Source: Diphasiastrum complanatum (Eukaryota > Streptophyta > Lycopodiopsida > Lycopodiales > Lycopodiaceae). Taken from it: 64,000 nt of DNA. Every line of letters starts with the position of its first letter. Position 1 is the stretch's first letter. The notes under the pieces were generated by a model that made no database searches, had not been told where the DNA came from, and saw only the letters and a list, made by a program, of their open reading frames with translations. The position numbers and the translations under genes were made by a program. Shown here piece after piece: positions 21,937 through 32,949 of the stretch. The stretch spans positions 8,671,472 through 8,735,471 of the forward strand of contig CM055107.1 of assembly GCA_029204225.1 (NCBI GenBank), given 5' to 3'.

Positions 21937-22225
21937 TGTTTGCTAAGGTATTTAGTACTAATAGCTTGTTATGATTTGATGATAAACTAAGGTTAGATGT
22001 TTGATGTTCCATGAAATGGGCCCTCCTAAAATAAAGCACAAGTAGCAAGAAGTGAATTTTCTAGTATTCACATCTTCATTCCAATTTGACTATGAACAAG
22101 CTTCCAAACTTTATGCATCCACTGAATTTTCACCATAACAAAACGCGTGATGTTTTGTGGCTTGAATGTACCTCAAAACTCTTTTCAAAACTTTTCAATC
22201 ATAATAACATATCATGCAGATTCCG

Positions 22226-22600
22226 ACGTGGGCGTCCGACAGAATTTTGGAAATTTTATAATCCATCACAATTCAACGCATCGGAATCTTATAGGCAAAA
22301 AATTCGAAACTAGAAGTCCGGTGATCGAAAAATTCTGGCGGCAAACAATTTTTAAAGTGCACGTCAAAATCCGACATCTCGACGTTGATATGGCGTGGCA
22401 TTTTTCTTTTTAAAAAAAATTATGTGTCATCTGACGTGGACGTCAGAACTCGGACATTCGTCAAATTTCGATGTCCACATCAGCAATCCAAAAGCTTGTC
22501 CACGTCGTCTGGCATTTGGCATCCGGGCCTGAACCGACACGGACGTCAGATTTCGACGTGTTTGGAGGACGTCAGAATCTGACGTCTGTTTCAATTTTTC
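22226..22600. promoter_or_regulatory. Cluster of ACGT cores (GACGTC, GACGTG, CACGTC)
   Basis: About ten ACGT cores fall within 380 bp, among them gacgtggacgtcag near 22434, acggacgtcag near 22540, cgacgtg near 22555 and gacgtcag plus tgacgtc near 22568-22584. Several are embedded in a degenerate phrase 'gacgtcagaayyygac'. ACGT is the core of plant bZIP (TGA, ABF) sites. It could be the U3 part of an LTR or a CpG-rich minisatellite. No adjacent gene is seen. Confidence 0.35.
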
Positions 22601-22845
22601 GAATTCGCGCAATCCAGCAGCTTCTTTCTCACTTTGTTTTGTGTAGGTTGGAGCGATTGAAGGCATCTTTGGAGGGATTATTGTGTTGCGATTCTTGAAG
22701 ATCAGTTCATGCTTTGGATGCTTTGAGGTTGGTGCTTGGAGATATTGAAAGCTTTTGAAGTTTTTGTTTTGCTTTTTGTTTGAAAGATAAAGTTTGTTTT
22801 GTTTGTTTTTGTGAAAGAAAGTGAAGAGAGGAAAGATAAGTGTTT

Positions 22846-22937
22846 GAATAGATAGTGTTAAGTTTTAAGTGTTTGAATAGATAGTGTTAAGTGTTTGAAT
22901 AGATATTTTTTAGTGTTAAGTGTTTGAATAGATAGTG

Positions 22938-22940
<3 letters not shown>
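22846..22940 (+). repeat. Minisatellite, about four units of 22-29 bp
   Basis: The phrase tgtttgaatagatagtg recurs at about 22842, 22870, 22892 and 22920, separated by ttaag or variants. It leads into the GA-tract duplications. Confidence 0.8.
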
Positions 22941-23610
<670 letters not shown>

Positions 23611-23617
23611 AACATTA

Positions 23618-23690
23618 AGTAAGAGCCCACCGTCTCTACTGATAGGCAGAAGTAAGAAAAATAACTTTTACAAAACCAACGAATCCTCTA
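23618..23690 (+). repeat. Direct repeat of about 60 bp, left copy
   Basis: Begins gaaagaacattaagtaagag, continues through ctgataggcagaag and ends near ataactttt. The right copy is at 27428-27505. The two flank a Gypsy-like remnant. They may be LTR fragments, but the sequence before each copy differs. Confidence 0.65.
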
Positions 23691-23712
23691 GATTAGAGGA
23701 ACTGTCAACATT

Positions 23713-23725
23713 TGGCACCGTTGCC
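23713..23725 (+). other. Degenerate primer binding site of a Gypsy-type element
   Basis: TGGCACCGTTGCC differs by one base from TGGCGCCGTTGCC, the form common after the 5' LTR of plant Gypsy elements of the Athila/Tat type. The preceding bases end in gtcaaca, as an LTR should. Confidence 0.45.
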
Positions 23726-23831
23726 CATTGAACTCTAACACCTTCTACATCAGAAACCCGCAACCTTTTCCATGCTCTGCCCGTCCCCTCACGATCACAT
23801 CTCAACCGGAGCCCCCCCCTCAATCGATGCC

Positions 23832-24047
23832 CATCAGTCAAATCTCAACTGATGCTATGAGTTAGATCTTGATCGACGCCATCAGTCAGATCTCGATCGA
23901 CGCCATCAGTTAGATCTCGATCGATGCTATCAGTCAGATCTCAACCGACGCTATCAGTCAAATCTCGACCGACGCCATCAGTTAGATCTCGACCGATGCC
24001 ATCAATCAAATCTAGACCGATGCCCTCAGTTAGATCTCGACCGACAG
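23832..24047 (+). repeat. 24-bp minisatellite, nine units
   Basis: The consensus is 'catcagtyagatctcgaycgayg c' in 24-bp steps from 23832 to 24047. More decayed cagatctcaaccga pieces continue to about 24120. The unit is a multiple of three. The frame 23924-24223 reads it as an eight-residue repeat (SVRSRPTP type). It lies between the PBS-like site and the gag-like ORF. Confidence 0.85.
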
Positions 24048-24473
24048 TTTTTGAACAGATCTCAACCGACGGGTCCCTATCAGATCTCAACCGAAGGAAT
24101 TCGATCAGATCTCGACCAAAGCAATTAGGTCCACAACAACTGACCACCCCCTCACCACCTTACGACTACACTCAGACCTTTCCACCGCAAACCATCTCCT
24201 ACTCAAGCCACATCCACCCTTGAACATTCATCCTGCACTCCTTCTCAACCACCTTCCACCTCCATCAGCCATTCCAATCCCAATAGACCACAACTAACCG
24301 CAATAGTCCACACTAAACCATCAGCCTTTGAATCGCATTAACCTGCATTCCATCGAATCTATCGCACTCACCCGGCTCCACCGCAATCAACACCATAGAT
24401 CGCAACACATCGCAATCGACCGTTGCAACCACAATTGCATCGTAGAAACCCAATCTTCCAACTCCACCACTGA

Positions 24474-25016
24474 TTGCACTCCCATCACAAACTTCCACAT
24501 TCCCCAGCACTCAACCGCATAGACCGCATTCCATCACATCAACACCGCATCCTCACCAATGAGTTTCAAACTACCCTGAAGTCTATCCAAAGCAGTATGT
24601 TTGGTCAGCCAAACACTGCACAGGTACCTTATAGACTAAAACCAATATGGTGCCCACACTGTCGGGCTACGCATCCTGCTAATGCTTGTCCTTCATATCG
24701 GCCTATCCAAGCACATACAGTTCAACAATATGAAAAACAACCATCATAGTCTAGACATTCCTTGACTTATCATGACTACCTACCAGAAAGTCCAGACCCA
24801 CTAGCCATACAAGATGGCTACGCCGTTATACAACGGCCACTGCACACCAGATGTTTCATCTGTGGTGAAACCGGCCACTTCATGGTTGATTGTCCAGTTA
24901 AGACCCAATACCATGCTGAGTGTCCAGACTGTATCAGAAAACACAGTTTCAAAGACTGTCCAAAACAACCAACTAAGGTCCTACCTGCCCGTCACGTCAG
25001 TTATGAATCACAATAG
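24474..25016 (+). pseudogene. Gag-like ORF with three CCHC-type zinc knuckles, one in-frame stop
   Basis: The frames 24474-24749 and 24762-25016 are in the same register, broken only by TAG at 24747. Together they hold three Cys/His clusters: CPHCRATHPANAC (CX2CX3HX4C), CFICGETGHFMVDC (canonical CX2CX4HX4C) and CPDCIRKHSFKDC (CX2CX3HX4C). Such knuckles bind single-stranded nucleic acid in retroelement Gag. The downstream 25017-27400 has no protease or reverse transcriptase that I can read. Together with the PBS-like site it suggests a non-autonomous Gypsy-like element. A host CCHC protein fragment is the alternative. Confidence 0.5.
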
Positions 25017-27427
25017 GATCCTCACGACAACACAACACGAGCACCATAGCACCCAAAAGCTCAACTTGCTGCTCACTTGAGAAGTTTCTTGCAAACTTCT
25101 GCATTACCAAGCACTACACCAGCTCCATCATGCAAACAGACACTAATATGAAATGAGTCCTTGTCAAAAGAAAGTGAAACCGATATTCCGTTATGTGCTC
25201 CAATGTCCAACCAAGAGCAACCTCCACAGGGAATCGACAGTTTCTCTCCCCTTCTACAACCTCAAATCTATTTGTCTTTACACATGCTGATCAGATTTCC
25301 AATGTGCCAATCCACAATAAATCTACGATTCGGAAATCCATATAGAGATTCGGTTCTAAATCTCTTGTTCAACAAGGTCCTCAAGACATAGTACCTCAAC
25401 CACACCTGCATTTCAAGCTATATCTTACAACATCTGCTATCAATGATAGTAGATTTTCATGTCACCTACCCTGCCTTGTTTTGACAAGGGCATGTCAGAG
25501 TAAGTTTCATCACTCTACAAAACAATGGCATATTGCAACTGTCAAGGTAAATTATCAATGTTGATGAATGCAAGTTTTGTTCGACAAGTGCTATACAATT
25601 CTCACTCTTTGTCACGTTTGTTTATTTCCTTGTTTCTCTTCACCTATTCTTCAGATTCCCTTGTACAGAAGTTTAGGATTCTTGAAACATATGCGAAACC
25701 CATGTCAAATTAGAGTTGATTTCTGCATCTCATTACCATATTTATCTTCGAGTCGACTACAACAAGATCGAAACAAATTTAGTTAAAATTTGTTCCATAT
25801 TTAGACCAGTCACATGTTCAACGTGTTTTCAACTACGTGTTCCACATGCCGATCCAATCCTGGGCATGACCAGTTACCAGTACCAACATCCCCACCAACC
25901 GATTTTTTTTTTGGGGGGGGGGGGGGGGAGGAGGGGGGAAGAGAGTGGATCTGCTTGGATCCACTAGAGCAGTTGCATTGCCAACAACAACACCAACAAG
26001 ATCAACAACCAAGGTCACAAACCCAAAGTCGACAACGACAAGGCTAAGAAGACAGATGGACAATCCAAAGTGACTCGATCAGAAGAAGTATCCTAGTCAC
26101 GACGAAGATCCTTCAGAAAAGGGAAACACAAGCATTGGAAATTGTGAAGCTGTTGAGAGCTCTCCAATTTTGAGAATGTCAACCAATTGCAGCAATAAGA
26201 CATTCTGGTTAAACTGCGGCAGTTCGTGAAAAACAGTTTTTGTGATAAAGACTGGCGACAATAAGCACTTGGTTTTATGTAAGCGAACGAGGATCTACGC
26301 TTTTTCAAATGACGATCGAAGATGCCAATACAAAGCGGAGCGACATCGTCCAATATGAGTTGCAGTGGGTCCTACAACACATTAGGGGTGGGATGATGTT
26401 GGCTGATTCTGACCAATCCCTAAGATACTCGGAAAGAGCAACTCAAGAGCACCTCTCACCTTAGACCGAGGAGGTCTCTGAGAAGATGAGACGAACGAAG
26501 ACTGAGAGCCGAGAAATGCTAGTTAGGAATGGCAAGCAAGAACTGTGTAACCCTCGTGGTGAATCCCGGAAGATGGAATGACCATGTAGGAACTAGTATT
26601 TCTAGGCAAATGTAATAAATCCAAGTAGACCCCTCTTAAAGAAAGTAGAGTGAGCCACCTTTTGATGGTGACCTCTAGTGGAGAGCATTATTCCACTTGT
26701 AAATTGTGAAATGTGAAATTTCCACTAGGATGCCACCTAAGGAGATCTCTTGCTTATTTAAGAGACTCCCTCTTTGAGTAGAGGAGCTTTTTGTGAATTG
26801 TATCAACTCCATGCTGAAATGAGAAGAGCCTTCACGAGTTTGGTGCATCCATTGAGTTCCTTGATCATTCTTGTTTCTTGAGTGATGCATTTATGATCTT
26901 GCCCTTCCCTCCTTTTGTGGGTGGTTGTGGATTGTAGAGTGGATTAGATTTGCTGCTTTCTTAGAGTGGATTAGTTTCTTTTCTTGTTTGTGGATTATTG
27001 TAGGAACCAACATTCAGGTAAACTAAATAGGCTGGATCTGTGGTGTAAATCTTGCATATTCTCTAACATTCCAGTTTTTGATGTTCTTGGGGTGTCCAAG
27101 AATCAAAAGGCTGGTTGGTTTCTTGATTCTTGAAATGCTATAGATTAGTTCTTGTTTCTTGTTTTGTCAATTTATGCAAGTGTAGCTCAGTGCAAGTAAA
27201 GTAGTGTAGGATCTGATTGTAGTTCATTTTGCAGCAAAGTAGAAGTAGGAATCCATCGTTGTTCAACTGAGCAGTAACGTAGATCATTTGTTGAACACAT
27301 TGGCTTGCATTTTGGTTGATTATGCATGTGCATTCAGTTCAAGAGTGACCCATCCGGATGTCCTCTGACAAGCAGGACATAATACATCGACAAGAACCCG
27401 TCCCTTCTGCCTGATTTTGGACTTGAA
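25017..27427. other. Non-coding remainder of the Gypsy-like region
   Basis: No protease, integrase or reverse transcriptase is recognised. A T10-G16 run occurs at 25903-25928. A TATA-like tatttaagag lies near 26755 in LTR-like wording ending near 27440. Open frames at 25525-26063 have no features. Confidence 0.35.
25913..25928 (+). repeat. G16 homopolymer after T10
   Basis: Ten T are followed by sixteen G and then aggagggggg. This is a strong G-quadruplex candidate and a likely site of length error in sequencing. Confidence 0.9.
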
Positions 27428-27505
27428 ACAAGAAAGAACATTAAGCAAGAGTCCACTGTCTCTGCTGATAGGCAGAAGAAGTAAGAAATGTGTGTTGAAT
27501 ATAAC
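27428..27505 (+). repeat. Direct repeat of about 60 bp, right copy
   Basis: Begins gaaagaacattaagcaagag and continues through ctgataggcagaagaag to ataactttt, matching 23618-23690. It stands just upstream of the first exon of the CACTA-type gene. Confidence 0.65.
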
Positions 27506-27566
27506 TTTTTTGTTTTTTTTTCTACGATTGTCTAAAGCATGAAAGAAGGTACAATATTATTACAAA

Positions 27567-28417
27567 ATGAAATCACGAAAAAGAGCACAAATGCTGGAGC
27601 AAAGACTTAGTGGAACATCATCGTCATCAAGTTCTGGTGCCCAGCCTCGACCTAAATCGCAAGTACTATTTATTTATTTGTTTAAAACTTAAGATTGTAT
27701 TTATACACATAAATTAGCTTGTAGCATTAAGCTAATCATTCTTGTAATTGTAAAATAAAATTAGTATCAACAGAGCTACAATGAAAAGATATATTACGAG
27801 TGCAAACAATGCAAAGGATTGAAAATTTGCGAAAGACAAATAATGGTGCAACATCTGTTGAAGTTTGGAAAGCACATTGCCCGACATGGATTTGGAAGTA
27901 CATTTTGACTATTTAGTACTTTTTTTATCATACACTTGTTTATAATTTTTTTGAAGAAAAAAAAAAAAACTAATGCTTGTATAATGTTTCACTCTTGCAG
28001 AATAATACATTGGTGTTAGTGTCTTATAACACATCGATTGACAATCTTATTGATAGGATAAGAAATATCGATTTTGGATCATCTTTGGCATTAGACGAAG
28101 ATCTTGTTGATGATCATAATGATGTCACTAGTTACTACACACCTCATGATGTGGAAGTTATGCATCTTTCCATTCCACATGTCACTCACTCCACCACACC
28201 TCATATAGATCTTTTCATAGAATCTATTCATCCCAAGATATCACCACACATAGATTCTATTCATCCCACGACACCTCACATGGATTCTATTCATCCCACA
28301 ACACCTCACGTAGATTCTACTATGGATTCTATTCATTCCACAATGTCACCACACATAGATTCTATCTATCTCATGACACCTCACATCGATTCTATCTATC
28401 CCACATACCTTGTGTAG
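27567..28417 (+). pseudogene. 5' exons of a CACTA-type transposon gene
   Basis: Exon candidate 1, 27567-27662, encodes MKSRKRAQMLEQ... ending PRPKSQ before a GTACTA donor. Exon candidate 2, from 27774 after a CAACAG acceptor, gives YYECKQCKGLKICERQ and MVQHLLKFG. The CX2C plus downstream His resembles the N-terminal zinc-binding part of CACTA transposase genes. Exon candidate 3, from 28001 after a CTCTTGCAG acceptor, gives NNTLVLVSYN and then an acidic run. It ends in a degenerate repeat rich in PHIDSIHP. Exons 1 and 2 join in phase 0. The joint between 2 and 3 is not clean. The transposase core follows at 29330-30149. Confidence 0.5.
28200..28410 (+). repeat. In-frame minisatellite encoding PHIDSIHPTT-like units
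   Basis: About six degenerate units of roughly 27-36 bp built on cctcacatagattctattcatcc. They are translated as P-H-(I/M/V)-D-S-I-H-P-T. They look like slippage growth within the third exon of the CACTA-type gene. Confidence 0.8.
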
Positions 28418-28655
28418 AATCTCCTCTTCTTCCTATCCCATCTAGATCTACTCCATTAAAAAAAAAGAATACAACTTGGACGCATTTTGACAAGGTTTGA
28501 AAATGAACAACCAAATTTACGTACTATTGACTTATCCAAGAATGTTTAAAATTCATTGACTGAGTCTCCCCTTTCTCCCTACCTAGACGCATTTTGATTA
28601 AGCCCTTTGATAGAAAGAAATATTCATGCTGGCCTGATAGAATACCACCACCATT

Positions 28656-29195
28656 ATGTGGAACATCATTTTCATATTGGGGTCATATGTACGTAATCAA
28701 GCCAGTGAGCACTTTCCTAATGCGAGATTGGGTTTATTTTCTTTGACTAGCATTGATGTCCCTTTGAATATTGTTGTCACATTAATGCCTTATGCAGGAC
28801 CTCGATATAATTGGGGTGATTGGCATGCTCTATGTCATCACCAATGGAGAATGCAGGTTTACGTCTTGAATGCCAATGCTTGTTCTTTGGAAAAGTGGCG
28901 TGTGCAAGGAGAGAATGTTTTGAAATCACATCGTATGTACATTGATGGGCGTCCAGAAAAACATGGCAATATTGTTGCATATATAAATAGTTCCATTGGT
29001 CACCCTTCATTTGAGGAATGTGCCAATGGAAAGGAAGAATACTTTTCTAGAAACTCAAAAGGTACATACGTAATGGTATGTGCGATAAGGCCCATTAAAT
29101 GTGGTGAAGAGCTATTCATCAAATATAGCTTCAATCCTCCTCTTCCAAGATGTGTACAAAAGGCTTTGAGCCAAACTCAAGCATGTACCTTGTAA
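28656..29195 (+). CDS. SET-domain-like protein fragment
   Basis: The 179-codon frame is open. Its last 75 residues match the C-terminal half of a SET methyltransferase domain: MYIDGRPEKHGNIVAYINSS (the NHS-type motif appears as INSS), HPSFEECANG, a short loop, YVMVCAIRPIKCGEELFIKYSF (the GEEL..DY motif, with Lys where Asp is usual) and NPPLP. The N-terminal 100 residues are less clear. Changes at INSS and IKY argue for a weak or inactive enzyme, but related plant SET-like proteins also show INSS. The start is uncertain and upstream exons may exist. The ORF sits inside a CACTA-type gene, between its acidic exon and its transposase core. The likely explanation is capture or insertion. Confidence 0.6.
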   Translation: MWNIIFILGSYVRNQASEHFPNARLGLFSLTSIDVPLNIVVTLMPYAGPRYNWGDWHALCHHQWRMQVYVLNANACSLEKWRVQGENVLKSHRMYIDGRPEKHGNIVAYINSSIGHPSFEECANGKEEYFSRNSKGTYVMVCAIRPIKCGEELFIKYSFNPPLPRCVQKALSQTQACTL

Positions 29196-29329
29196 ATATC
29201 AAAATACATTTTATCTATTTAGTGAGAGCAAGTTATGTTGAATGTCAATTAATTGTTTTTTTTTTATATTTCATATTGCATGTCTTAATTTTAGTTTTAA
29301 TTTTCATGAATGCCAATCTTATATGTTAA

Positions 29330-30149
29330 TTGATGAATATTTGTTTCCCATGTTTGAAGGACTATGAATCATCATCTAGCTCTAGTGATGATGACAATAG
29401 TCACTCCATATCCAAAACAAGATTGGCATACGATGGGCCACACATAAATCAACTATCACGTCGTGAGTGTATGAGATTGAGAGCCATGATGAAAATAGAT
29501 GAACAACAATGTGCCAAAACAAATCAGCATCGATCTTTTTTTTCAGAATCAAGATCAAGTGCCGAAAATGATTTTTGCATTCAAGATGAAGTTGAAATCA
29601 TGAACAACTTGATAAATAACGTCTATGAGCATCATGACGTGTAAGTACGCACTGAACATGATAGTGAATCATTTATTAGTGTCAAGGAAAAAAATTGAGA
29701 GAAGAATCACACACACCATTATATGTTGGAGCAAAGACATCTCGTTTGGCAGCTTTGTTGCTTATATTAAACCTCCAAACAAAATATAAATGGAGTGATA
29801 CAAGTGTTACATTCTTATTTGGGTAAATAAGATTGAGATTTTTTGTAAAGGTTTTAGTAGATGTGTTGTTCAAGTCAAAAGTTTCAGTTGGCTAGATGAT
29901 CTTTTATTTTATATTATGAAAATTCATTTGATTATGTACAGGTTATTGTACAAATTACTCCCAAAAGGAAATACTATGTTAGAGACAAGAGGTGAGGCAC
30001 GAAATATGTTGAGTGCAATGGGAATGGACTATACATTGCATCATGCTTATCCAAAAAATTGCATCTTATATCGTGGTGAGTATCGGGGGTTAAAAGCTTG
30101 TCCTATATGCGATACTCCTCGATATCGAGATGACTTACATTTGATGTAG
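29330..30149 (+). pseudogene. CACTA (En/Spm) transposase N-terminal core, truncated
   Basis: An acidic Ser/Asp exon (29330-29644) gives SSSSSDDDNSHS, LSRRECMRLRAMM and IMNNLINNVYE. After a frame change, 29715-29830 gives PLYVGAKTSRLAALL, NLQTKYKWSDTSV. The frame 29916-30149 gives LLPKGNTMLETRGEARNML, HHAYPKNCILYRGEY and LKACPICDTPRY. The CILYRGEY...CPIC...RY signature is typical of plant CACTA transposase (TnpD family). Stops at 29826 and 29890 and truncation at about 30147, where a minus-strand Copia integrase begins, show it is dead. Confidence 0.85.
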
Positions 30150-30537
30150 CCATTGCTTCTACCCACAATTGTTTTGGTGCTTTCGCATGAGCCATCATAC
30201 ATCTTGCAGCTTCCATCAGTGTACGATTCCTTCGTTCAGCTATTCCATTGTGCTGAGGTGTATAAGATGTAGTTTTCGTGTGCATAATACCTCGATCAGT
30301 ACAATAAGCTTTGAATTCATTGGAAATGTACTCACCTCCACGATCTGTGCGAATTTGCTTCAACTTATTGCTTGTCTACTTCTCAGCTCAATTTGTATAC
30401 TCAACGAATTTCTCGAAAGCTTCAGATTTGGTACGAATAAGGAATACTACAGCGAACTTGCTGAAGTCATCAATAAATGTAATGAAGTACTTTGCATCAC
30501 CCAACGACAATACTCCAAATGGTCCACAAATATCTGA
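30147..30537 (-). pseudogene. Copia integrase core, fused to gag by internal deletion
   Basis: Read on the minus strand: VSDICGPFGVLSLGDAKYF, ITFIDDFSKFAVV, LIRTKSEAFEKF, then IRTDRGGEYISNEF, HNGIAERRNRTLMEAAR and APKQLWVEA. All three catalytic positions of the DDE core are present (SDICGP, RTDRGGE and IAERRN with the Glu). One stop lies near 30378. At 30147 it is cut by the CACTA sequence. On the other side it is joined to gag at about 30537, so knuckle, protease and pre-integrase are missing. Confidence 0.85.
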
Positions 30538-30539
30538 GA

Positions 30540-31189
30540 CTTCTTAGAAGATTTATTCTTTTGAGTAAATAGAGTATTTTTTGAATCACCGTTGTCGTCA
30601 TAGCATTCACGAGCTTCTATTCCCTCCTTCACTCTGTCTATTGCCTTTTGAAGTGTCAGTATCGCATCTTTCGCCAATAAGGTTCTTGTTGTGTAGAATG
30701 ACCTGGGTAGGGCTTGAAGAAAATAACTTAGCCGTTTTTCCTTAGAAATTGTATTTTCTGCACTAGAATTCTGCAAGGAAATAAACAGATCTTTAATCTT
30801 TCACACGAATGTGTTCAGGTCTTTGTCGTCCCATTGTAGGTTAGTTAATTGGTCTTCCAAGAACATGATCTGATTACGAGATCGAGTCTCATTCTTGGTT
30901 TGCAATTCTTCCCATAAATCCTTTGTGTTCAAAATTGATGTAAGATCTAGCATTATGTTGTCATGCACTAAAGACGCAATAATTGCTATAGCTTTGTCAT
31001 TTTTTAAACTCATTCTCGAAGTTCTTTGCTAGGAGTAGCTTCTGGCTTCTCCTCAATTGGTTCTACCCATTGCCATAGACCTTTGCCCTTCAACAAGAAT
31101 GAAGTCTTTAATTTTCAAATCAAGTAGTTTGAACCTTTTGGGTCCAAGATTGTAGTGATCTTAGCTTGAATATTGATGATAGACGACAT
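30540..31189 (-). pseudogene. gag: Copia gag of the deleted element
   Basis: The start at ATG 31189 gives MSSIINIQAKITTILDPKG, then LLKGKGLWQWVEP, LKNDKAIAIIASLVHDNIM, LNTKDLWEELQTK, RNQIMFLEDQLTNLQWDD and, in frame 30776-30540, KRLSYFLQALPRSFYTT and AILTLQKAIDRVKEG. This is a UBN2-type Copia gag. A stop or frameshift occurs near 31130, 31017 and 30795. No CCHC knuckle remains because of the deletion. Confidence 0.85.
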
Positions 31190-31291
31190 CTTTTAATTTT
31201 GAATAACCTCCAAATAGTGGCTTACTGATGGATGTACGAAGAATGCTGAGAGGGATGCGAAGATACCATTGTATCAACTTTAATTCTGTAT

Positions 31292-31303
31292 GCTCTGATA
31301 CCA
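31292..31303 (-). other. Primer binding site of the deleted Copia
   Basis: On the minus strand it reads TGGTATCAGAGC, about 100 bp upstream of the gag ATG. One base separates it from an LTR edge with TG at 31305 on the plus strand. Confidence 0.9.
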
Positions 31304-31304
31304 T

Positions 31305-32300
31305 TGTAGGAAAATATTAATTATTGTTCCACAGAGAACACGATGCAAGTTTGAATAAATCAAACTAATATCAGTGTCTTCAATTGGGATTGTATCTGAT
31401 CTATGTACTAATAGAACAATATTAGTTCTGATTGAATATGCGTGTGAAAATTATATGCGAAAGTAAGAGACAATTTAAGACAATTTAGACAATAAGAAAC
31501 TATTGATCAAAAACAAATTTTTATAACTCTGAATCTGATTCATCAATATACATCTCTTGCTGTCTTATCTCGTTGTTGTGTCTCTGATTGAGTGAGTGTG
31601 TTACAACGAGTAGTGCACATGTATTTATATTGCTACAGGACAAGTCTTTTGGCCTTTCAATGTTGTAACAGTAGATATCTAACCGTTTACGATAGTTGAT
31701 ATTCAAATAGACGCTTTGTTTTCAGGCTCGAATAAATTCTGTTCGCGAATTATTTGCGACAGTCCATCTCTTCGTCTCAGCTTCGTGGTTCGCAAATTGT
31801 TTGCGACACTTGTCCCTTCACGACATTTTTGTCTTTTGCGAATTGTTCACAACAAATGACAATTCTTGAGCTTGAAGAAGAAATCTAGAATATTTCGCGA
31901 ACTGTTCGAGATAGTTTCGCAACAAGTGAGCTTGAACAACAGCCCAGTAGATTTCGTGAATTATTTGCGACAATTTCACGACATTTGAGGTTTGAACAAG
32001 AAACAGAATATTTTGCGACAAGATTCTGTTCGTGAATCTTTCAATCTTGAACAAGAAAGCCACAAGCTTCTACAAAAATCTGTTTCGCAAATCTTTCGAG
32101 ATGACTGCAAGACAAAATTCGCGAGTCTTTCGAGTTGGTCAGGAATAGAAATGTTTCGAGTTTGCGTTCGTTTCTTTCTCATCCTTTTTCAAGTAAACTG
32201 CATGCTTTGTTAGTAGAATCAAGATCTGTCTGATCAGTTGGTCTATACACAATGGTAATCATAGTAGGTTGTAAGCATTCATTCCAAAAAGTAAAGCACA
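31305..32300 (-). repeat. 5' LTR of the deleted Copia (outer end approximate)
   Basis: The inner edge is tgtaggaaaatatt at 31305. The LTR reads on the minus strand. The outer edge is not fixed because the 3' LTR is gone; a stop near 32300 is a guess. Within it, 31735-32160 carries many TTTCGCGAA/TTTGCGACA-type short repeats. A (GA) run lies at 32374-32401 just outside. Confidence 0.6.
31735..32160. repeat. Degenerate short repeats built on TTCGCGAAT and TTTGCGACA
   Basis: Instances include tcgcgaattatttgcgaca (31742), tcgcaaattgtttgcgaca (31790), ttgcgaattgttcacaaca (31836), tcgcgaactgttcgagata (31894), tcgtgaattatttgcgaca (31953) and ttcgcaaatctttcgagat (32083). They recur roughly every 40-60 bp. 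They lie in the U3-like part of an LTR, where such boxes are often enhancer units. Confidence 0.7.
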
Positions 32301-32401
32301 ACATACATCATTCATTATCAGTGAGCTACCATTTCTCAAATCATTCTCACCTTTGTTTGCAGGAGAGCAAGAATGAGAGAGAGAGAGAGAGAGAGAGAGA
32401 G

Positions 32402-32937
32402 CAAGAAAGCATGAGAAAAACTGAATAGGGTTGTGTGATTTTCCTCTTTATAGAACCAGAGGATACTTAGGTATTCTAAGTGCAAATTACTGCTCACCGT
32501 TAGATTGACTGTCCAAAATATGTAGAGATTCTGGCCATTGAAAGATTCGCGACTTTTTCACCAATTTTTTAGAAAAACTTTTTCTATTATGTGGGGTCTT
32601 TTATCATAGTAGGCATTTTTCCCCCCCACTAGTAAATAAGCTCCATCTAACATCCCATCTCGGGAAGAAGATTTCAAAGCCCTGACATATAACCACTATT
32701 CTACTCACAAACCAAGAAACCAGAATATAACAACCAGAAACTATCCTTTCGAGTCCACAAATGGAAAGCTGTCAACGAACACACAATCCATAAAATCATT
32801 CCAAAACAGATTCAACCAGAAATAGGGAAGAACATCTACTTAAAAGACCACCGTTTATCGAAATTCACTGAATTTTCATCGACACAATTCCACCACGCTT
32901 TGGTCCACACCGAGCTTCTCACAAGCTCCAATTGGTT
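32402..32937. other. Non-coding leader region of another Copia-type fragment
   Basis: No protein domain is recognised. The stretch next to the PBS at 32938 would be its 5' leader. The open frame 32836-33030 runs across the PBS and is not a gene. Confidence 0.35.
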
Positions 32938-32949
32938 GCTTTGATACCA
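32938..32949 (-). other. Primer binding site, variant
   Basis: On the minus strand it reads TGGTATCAAAGC, one base from the common Copia PBS. A possible LTR edge with TG lies at 32956. No gag follows on the minus strand, so the element is reduced to its end. Confidence 0.65.
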
